A stretch of DNA of 34,656 nt, taken from Pseudomonadota bacterium. Lineage in GTDB: Bacteria > Myxococcota_A > UBA796 > SXON01. Positions within the stretch are counted from its first letter, which is position 1, and each line of letters begins with the position of its first letter. The notes below the pieces were generated by a model. It ran no database searches. It saw only the letters and a list, made by a program, of their open reading frames with translations, and was not told where the DNA came from. The stretch is from positions 1 through 34,656 of the forward strand of contig JAUXQH010000159.1 in assembly GCA_030685065.1 (NCBI GenBank), in the 5' to 3' direction. Made by a program: the position numbers and the translations under genes. Of this stretch, positions 30,453 to 34,656 are shown in pieces.

Positions 30453-30971
30453 TCAGGAGAGCTGGCCGCAATCCGCGATGGTGACCTTCTTGCTGGTCGA
30501 GCCGCTGGACGAGCCGACGGCCTCCATCTTCTGGACCACGTCCATCCCCTCGACGACCTTGCCGAAGACGACGTGCTTGCCGTCGAGCCAGCTGGTCACG
30601 ACGGTCGTGATGAAGAATTGGGAGCCGTTGGTGTTGGGACCCGCGTTCGCCATGGAGAGCAGGCCGGGCGTGGTGTGCTTGAGCTTGAAGTTCTCGTCCT
30701 GGAACTTCTCGCCGTAGATCGACTCGCCGCCGGTGCCGTCACCACGGGTGAAGTCACCGCCCTGGCACATGAACTGCTTGATGATGCGGTGGAAGCCCGA
30801 ACCCTTGTAGGTCAGCGGCTTGCCGGAGCGGCCGACACCCTTCTCGCCCGTGCAGAGAGCGCGGAAATTCTCGGCCGTGCGCGGGGTCACGTCGGCGAAG
30901 AGCTCGAAGGTGATGCGGCCCACGGGGGCGCCGTCAAAAGCGATGTCGAAGAAAACGCGGGGGTTTGTCAT
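30453..30971 (-). CDS. Cyclophilin-type peptidyl-prolyl isomerase of eukaryotic divergent-loop type
   Basis: 172 residues, cytosolic, with no signal; the ATG at 30971 gives the canonical start MTNPRVFFDI and is preferred over the GTG at 30986. All active-site residues of CypA are present (FHRII with Arg62, FMCQGGDF with Phe67/Gln70, ANAGPNTNGSQFF with Phe120, WLDGKH with Trp128/His133). It carries the seven-residue loop GEKGVGRSGKPL typical of plant and some other eukaryotic cyclophilins, together with Cys40, Glu83 and Cys168 at the positions associated with redox control in that group. Bacterial PpiA/PpiB types lack this loop. It should catalyse cis-trans proline isomerisation. Transfer from a eukaryote is suggested by likeness only. 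Confidence 0.96.
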   Translation of the reverse strand: MTNPRVFFDIAFDGAPVGRITFELFADVTPRTAENFRALCTGEKGVGRSGKPLTYKGSGFHRIIKQFMCQGGDFTRGDGTGGESIYGEKFQDENFKLKHTTPGLLSMANAGPNTNGSQFFITTVVTSWLDGKHVVFGKVVEGMDVVQKMEAVGSSSGSTSKKVTIADCGQLS

Positions 30972-30998
30972 GCGCGCAATTAACACGGAGCGGGGCCG

Positions 30999-31259
30999 CT
31001 ACCATTCCGCGGCGTACATCGACGAGACGGATTGGACGAAGGTGGTGGCCTGGCCCAGATCCAGGTCGAGCTGCCACGTGACGATCCCCTCCGGCGTGAC
31101 GCGCTGGATCTGACCCGCGCTCGACCACACCACCTGCGTCGCGCCTTCGTCGAACCGCTCCACGTCGGGATCGCCGACCGGATGCTCGGCGGTATCCTCG
31201 ATCGGATCGGTGACATCGGGCTTCTGGGCCGGATCGGCGCACGCGAGGAGGAAGAGCAT
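30999..31259 (-). CDS. Small lipoprotein resembling the last blade of an ASST-like protein
   Basis: 86 residues. The ATG at 31259 is directly preceded by an in-frame TAG, so no longer start exists. MLFLLAC forms a very short lipobox-like signal. Residues 41-86 (from TQVVWSSAGQ to SSMYAAEW) match the C-terminal 45 residues of the ASST-like lipoprotein at 3877-5304 at about 22 of 45 positions, including WSSAGQ, VT, W, LDLG and the final SxY. The rest of the propeller is missing and is replaced by a 35-residue acidic linker. Either a functional miniature or the relic of an internal deletion. It starts 39 nt upstream of the PPIase-facing region's end and is transcribed divergently from the imelysin gene. 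Confidence 0.65.
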   Translation of the reverse strand: MLFLLACADPAQKPDVTDPIEDTAEHPVGDPDVERFDEGATQVVWSSAGQIQRVTPEGIVTWQLDLDLGQATTFVQSVSSMYAAEW

Positions 31260-31300
31260 CTACGGGGTGTACCCGGGGTCGGGCGGGCCCCGGCGCACGC

Positions 31301-31329
31301 TTGACGAGCCCGCGGTCGTCCGTTATTGG
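31301..31329 (+). promoter_or_regulatory. Possible promoter of the imelysin operon
   Basis: TTGACG (31301-31306), a 17-bp spacer and a weak TATTGG (31324-31329) could form a sigma-70-like promoter. The start of transcription would fall inside the adjacent Fur-box-like site, the usual geometry for repression. The -10 match is poor. Confidence 0.35.
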
Positions 31330-31333
31330 AACT

Positions 31334-31352
31334 GAATATCACTTTCATTATC
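31334..31352. promoter_or_regulatory. Fur-box-like operator upstream of the imelysin gene
   Basis: GAATATCACTTTCATTATC matches the 19-bp Fur consensus (GATAATGATAATCATTATC) at 13 positions, and at 14 on the reverse strand, where the first eight bases GATAATGA are exact. It is markedly AT-rich against a GC-rich background and lies 31 nt before the preferred GTG start at 31384. A Fur-family regulator with iron is the likely ligand. The operon content (imelysin, TonB receptor) agrees. Confidence 0.6.
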
Positions 31353-31383
31353 AATGAGCCGGCCCATCCCCCGGAGGCGCCCC

Positions 31384-32601
31384 GTGCACCTGCCCGACGC
31401 GCCCGCGCGTTCCTCACGTTGGCTGCTTGCCGGGCTCGCCTCGCTCGCGCTCCTCAAGGTCGCGTGTGACGGCGGGAAGGACGGTGACGAGCCGAACGTC
31501 GTCGTCGAGACGCTCGCGGCGGCGCTCGCGGACGTGGGGCCGTACGTGGTCCGCCCCGCGCTCGACCGTGCCGCCGCCGCGGCCGACACGCTCGTGATCG
31601 CCGCCGAGGCCTGGGAAGCGGCGGAAGCCTCCGGGACCGGCGGCGCCGAGGCGCAGGCCGCGGCGCAAGCCGCATGGTGGGGATTGATGGAGGCGTGGCA
31701 GGAGGTCGAGGTGCTCCAGATCGGGCCCGCCGCCTCGTCGCTCACGGCGGCCGGGGGCGCCGATCTCCGAGACTCGGTGTACTCGTGGCCCACGGTCAAC
31801 CGCTGCCGGGTCGACCAGGAGACGGTCGAGGCCGCGTGGGACGATGCGGACTTCTTCTCGACGAACCTCGTGAACGTGTACGGGCTCGCCGCGTTGGAGG
31901 TGCTCCTCTACGCGCCCGCCGGCGAGAACGTCTGCGCGGCGACCGTCGGCATCAACACGGACGGGTCGTGGGCCGCCCTCGGCGTCGAGGGCGTGCAGCG
32001 AAACCGCGCTTCCTACGCACGCGCGCTCGCGACGCACACGGCGAGCATGGCGGACGACCTCGTGTCACGGTGGGATCCCGCGGGAGGCGACTTCGGCGCG
32101 CAGCTCGCGAACGCGGGCGACGCGTCGGTGTACGAGACGCCGGAGCAGGCGCTCAACGCCGTCTTCGACGCGTTGTTCTACCTCGAGACGTCCACGAAGG
32201 ACCGCAAGCTCGGGTACGCGGTGGGCGCGGGGGACTGCGTGGAGACCAGCTGCATCGCGAGCATCGAGTCTCCGATCGCGGGGGGATCGCACGCGTGGGT
32301 GAAGGTGAACCTGCGCGCATTCCGGACGTTGTACCTCGGTGGAGAGGGCACGGGCATGGATGACGTGGTCCGCTCGCTCGGCGAGGAGGCCCTCGCGGAC
32401 GCCCTGCTGGTCGCGCTGGACGAGGCGGACGCCGCCGCGGCCGCGGTGACGACGCCCTACGACGTGGCGATGACCAACGATCGCGCCCCGATGGACGCGT
32501 TGTACGCCGCGGTGAAGGCCGTGACGGATCTGCTGAAGGGCGACATCGCGACGGTCCTCCTCCTGCAGATCCCGAGCGAGGCCTCGGGCGACAATGACTG
32601 A
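31384..32601 (+). CDS. Imelysin-family lipoprotein (iron-regulated, M75-like)
   Basis: 405 residues from the GTG at 31384, chosen because GGAGG lies 6 nt upstream; the ATG at 31354, which adds 10 residues, has no such site. The lipobox ends at Cys28 (LALLKVAC). The body is all-helical and follows the imelysin family: AWWGLMEAWQEVEVLQIGPA (W motif), then NVYGLAALEVLLYAP at the place of the GxHxxE motif, then a second helical half (AVFDALFYLETS, DRKLGYAVGAG, IESPIAGGS). His of GxHxxE is Ala here while Glu remains. Family members are periplasmic or outer-membrane iron-uptake components of uncertain chemistry. The stop overlaps the next gene's ATG by 8 nt. Confidence 0.87.
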   Translation: MHLPDAPARSSRWLLAGLASLALLKVACDGGKDGDEPNVVVETLAAALADVGPYVVRPALDRAAAAADTLVIAAEAWEAAEASGTGGAEAQAAAQAAWWGLMEAWQEVEVLQIGPAASSLTAAGGADLRDSVYSWPTVNRCRVDQETVEAAWDDADFFSTNLVNVYGLAALEVLLYAPAGENVCAATVGINTDGSWAALGVEGVQRNRASYARALATHTASMADDLVSRWDPAGGDFGAQLANAGDASVYETPEQALNAVFDALFYLETSTKDRKLGYAVGAGDCVETSCIASIESPIAGGSHAWVKVNLRAFRTLYLGGEGTGMDDVVRSLGEEALADALLVALDEADAAAAAVTTPYDVAMTNDRAPMDALYAAVKAVTDLLKGDIATVLLLQIPSEASGDND

Positions 32602-34656
32602 ACCCGCGGCGATCGCGGGTCACGTCCTCCTGGCCCTCGCCGAGCCGTTCACGAGCACGGCGAGCCGCACCTGGTGGCCCTTCCTGCTCGGAACCGCCTG
32701 CGTCGCCGTGGGCGTCCAGGCGCTCCGGCGGCGCGGGGAGCCGTGGGGCGCGACCGTGCGCGCGGGGCTCGGGACCCACCTCTGGCGCCAGCGCTCGGCC
32801 GCGCTCGACGTGCAGTTGCTCGTGGTGCGGCAGCTCGTCGGGCTGCTCGGGCTGCTCCCGCGGATCGGCTCCGCCTGGGCAATCGCGACGTTGCTGGCAC
32901 GCGCGCTCGACCGCGTGGCGGGCCGGCCCGACCTCGGGGCTCCGCCCGCCGCGCTGCTGCACGTCGGCTACACGCTCGCGCTCTTCGTGGCCTGGGACGC
33001 GAGCCGCTACCTGCTCCACCGCGCGCTGCACGCCGCGCCGGTGCTCTGGCAGTTCCACCAGGTGCATCACTCGGCGGAGGCGTTGACTCCCCTCTCCTTC
33101 CACCGCGTGCACCCCGTCGAGTCGCTGCTCTACGAGGCGCGCGGTGTGCTCGTCACGGGCCTGCTCGCGGGGTCGGCCTACTGGTTGTGGCGGGGGGAGG
33201 CGGTGGCGGTGACGGTGCTCGGGGTCGACGGCATCGGGTTCGTGTTGGGCGGGCTCACCGGCAACCTGCGGCACAGCCACGTGTGGATCGGTTTTGGGCC
33301 GAGGGTGGAGCGTTGGCTCCTCTCCCCCGCCCAACATCAGCTCCACCATGGGGCCGATCGCGCGGAGAACGGCTGCAACTACGGCGTGTGGCTCGCGTGC
33401 TGGGACCGGCTCGCCGGCTCGCTCCGGCTCGCGGGAGGCTCGCCCCCGCGCCAGCTCGGCCTGGCGCCCGGCGTGGCCAACCACGGGCAGGACCTCGGAT
33501 CCGCGCTGTTCGGGCCCGCCGCCGCCGCCGCCCGCCTGGTGACGCGGCGACCGAGCGGGGCCGCCCTGCGCGCGGCGGTCGCCCTCGTCGCGATCGCCGC
33601 CCCCGGCGCGGCACGCGGAGAGGAACCCGCGCCCGAGGAGCCGGAAGCCGAGGAGCCGGCGCCCGTCGACCCCGGCCCGGTCGCGCCCCCTCCCGTCGAG
33701 CCCGAGGGTCCAGGGCCCGGCGAGGGCGAGGAGATCGTGGTGTCCCCGGGCAAGGTGCCGGTGGTCGGCGGGGCCGCCCACGAGGTCGACGCGGAGACGC
33801 TCGAGCGGTACGAGCACGACGACATCCAGCGCGTGCTCGCGCGCGTCCCGGGCGTGTACGTGCGCGGCGAGGACGGGTTCGGGCTCCGGCCCAACATCGG
33901 GATGCGCGGCGCCAACAGCGATCGCAGCGCCAAGATCACGCTCCTCGAGGATGGGGTCCCGCTCTCGCCCGCGCCGTACGCGGCGCCCGCGGCCTACTAC
34001 TTTCCACTCACGACGCGCCTCGTGGGCGTCGAGGTGTTCAAGGGCCCGGCCTCCATCGCGCACGGCCCCCAGACCATCGGCGGCGCGGTCAACCTGCTGA
34101 CACGCCGGGTGCCCACCCGGCTCGACGGCGCGCTCGACGCCGCCGCGGGCGCCTACTCCACCCTCAAGGTGCACGGCTGGGGCGGCACCGGCGGGCCGCG
34201 CGGCGGCGTGCTCCTCGAGGGCTCGCACCTGTCCTCGGGCGGCTTCAAGGAGCTCGACGGTGGCGGGCCCACGGGCTTCGAGCGCCAGGACCTCCTCGCG
34301 AAGGCCCGCCTGAACTTCGACGCGATCGGGGACGGCGAGGGGGAGAACGCGCTCGAGCTCAAGCTCGGCTACGGCCGCGAGCACTCGTACGAGACGTACC
34401 TCGGCCTCTCGCAGGAGGACTTCCTCGAGACCCCCTACCGCCGCTACGCCGCGTCGCAGGCCGACGAGATGCGTTGGCAACACACGCAGGAGTCCCTCAC
34501 CTGGGAGCTCTCGGCCGCCAAGCGGTTCACGCTCCGCACCGTCGCGTACCACTGCTGGCTCGACCGCAGCTGGACGAAGCTGAACCGCTTCGCTGGCGGC
34601 CCGGACATCCACGACCTGCTGGTGAGCCCGGCCGCGGGCCAGGCCGCGACCTACGC
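32594..34656 (+). CDS. Fatty-acid hydroxylase/sterol desaturase fused in frame to a FecA-like TonB-dependent receptor (3' end outside window)
   Basis: A single frame from the ATG at 32594 to the window end, 687 codons with no stop. Residues 1-315 are a membrane di-iron hydroxylase: HRALH (142-146), HQVHH (155-159), HRVH, HSH (227-229) and HQLHH (248-252), with several membrane spans. Residues about 323-340 are hydrophobic (ALRAAVALVAIAAPG), followed by a Pro/Glu-rich linker (about 343-380). From 381 come a TonB-box-like EEIVVS, a plug domain (DIQRVLARVPGVYVRGEDG, GMRGANSDRSAKITLLEDG, VEVFKGPASIAHGPQTIGGAVNLLTR) and the first beta-barrel strands. The plug is closest in look to FecA. The frame may be one protein, or the receptor may start inside it at 33539. 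The imelysin stop overlaps its start by 8 nt. Confidence 0.85.
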   Translation, partial: MTEPAAIAGHVLLALAEPFTSTASRTWWPFLLGTACVAVGVQALRRRGEPWGATVRAGLGTHLWRQRSAALDVQLLVVRQLVGLLGLLPRIGSAWAIATLLARALDRVAGRPDLGAPPAALLHVGYTLALFVAWDASRYLLHRALHAAPVLWQFHQVHHSAEALTPLSFHRVHPVESLLYEARGVLVTGLLAGSAYWLWRGEAVAVTVLGVDGIGFVLGGLTGNLRHSHVWIGFGPRVERWLLSPAQHQLHHGADRAENGCNYGVWLACWDRLAGSLRLAGGSPPRQLGLAPGVANHGQDLGSALFGPAAAAARLVTRRPSGAALRAAVALVAIAAPGAARGEEPAPEEPEAEEPAPVDPGPVAPPPVEPEGPGPGEGEEIVVSPGKVPVVGGAAHEVDAETLERYEHDDIQRVLARVPGVYVRGEDGFGLRPNIGMRGANSDRSAKITLLEDGVPLSPAPYAAPAAYYFPLTTRLVGVEVFKGPASIAHGPQTIGGAVNLLTRRVPTRLDGALDAAAGAYSTLKVHGWGGTGGPRGGVLLEGSHLSSGGFKELDGGGPTGFERQDLLAKARLNFDAIGDGEGENALELKLGYGREHSYETYLGLSQEDFLETPYRRYAASQADEMRWQHTQESLTWELSAAKRFTLRTVAYHCWLDRSWTKLNRFAGGPDIHDLLVSPAAGQAATY
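33539..33619 (+). other. Internal signal-peptide-like segment with a possible GTG start
   Basis: Read from the GTG at 33539 in the same frame, the peptide is MTRRPSGAALRAAVALVAIA followed by APGAARG and then EEPAPEE: a basic n-region, a hydrophobic core and a plausible cleavage zone. This is exactly what a separate TonB-dependent receptor would need. However, no ribosome-binding site is visible in the 25 nt upstream (CCGCC repeats), and no stop codon ends the hydroxylase before it. Confidence 0.55.

Noticed and set aside
31354..31383. ATG start of the imelysin gene at 31354
   Set aside because: It almost touches the Fur-box-like site and has no ribosome-binding site. The GTG at 31384 has GGAGG 6 nt upstream and gives a normal lipoprotein signal.
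32153..34612. An 819-residue minus-strand open frame
   Set aside because: It lies antisense to the imelysin and hydroxylase-receptor genes, which carry clear family motifs. Its translation is low complexity.
1..34656. Prophage, insertion sequence, integrase, toxin-antitoxin or defence genes
   Set aside because: No transposase, integrase, phage structural, restriction, Cas or toxin-antitoxin motif was seen on either strand.

Overview
This is a strongly GC-rich bacterial window with no tRNA, rRNA, phage or insertion-sequence genes. Several traits together suggest a predatory or social deltaproteobacterium, most likely Myxococcota or a relative, although no single gene proves it. These traits are many lipoproteins with Asp/Thr/Ser-rich linkers, MopE-type Asp/Cys motifs, FG-GAP and CotH secreted proteins, a Wsp/Frz-like chemosensory operon, and a Ser/Thr kinase fused to a formylglycine-generating-enzyme-type domain.

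Layout. Positions 1-2031 hold the end of an unknown gene and an AlgI-type MBOAT O-acyltransferase. Positions 2116-3614 (minus) hold a Nu-class-like glutathione transferase and an exported protein built of three Cys-containing repeats. Positions 3877-11646 are a block of cell-surface genes: an arylsulfotransferase-like lipoprotein, a MopE/parallel-beta-helix lipoprotein, an anchored HExxHxxGxxD metalloprotease, an FG-GAP/ASPIC-UnbV lipoprotein and a CotH-like lipoprotein. A strong hairpin then separates this block from a complete chemosensory operon at 11717-18677: CheW, CheR-TPR, CheW, CHASE3-type MCP, CheA-REC and CheB. Apart from the MCP, the order is that of Wsp, but no GGDEF output gene follows. 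Two large membrane proteins, GT-C-like at best, follow at 18685-22667, and the first starts only 7 nt after cheB. The kinase-FGE fusion is on the minus strand at 22685-25183.

The right part contains an ice-binding-domain (DUF3494) lipoprotein, a pentapeptide-repeat protein, a vWA/MopE lipoprotein paired with a transglutaminase-like exported protein, a eukaryote-type cyclophilin, and an 86-residue lipoprotein that resembles only the last C-terminal piece of the arylsulfotransferase-like protein at 3877-5304.

The window ends in an apparent iron-responsive operon. An AT-rich Fur-box-like site (31334-31352) lies upstream of an imelysin-family lipoprotein. The imelysin gene overlaps an uninterrupted frame in which a complete di-iron fatty-acid-hydroxylase/sterol-desaturase domain runs without a stop codon into a FecA-like TonB-dependent receptor that leaves the window. 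This fusion is the most unusual object here. The rest of the operon suggests iron or iron-chelate acquisition, but the role of the hydroxylase in it is unknown.
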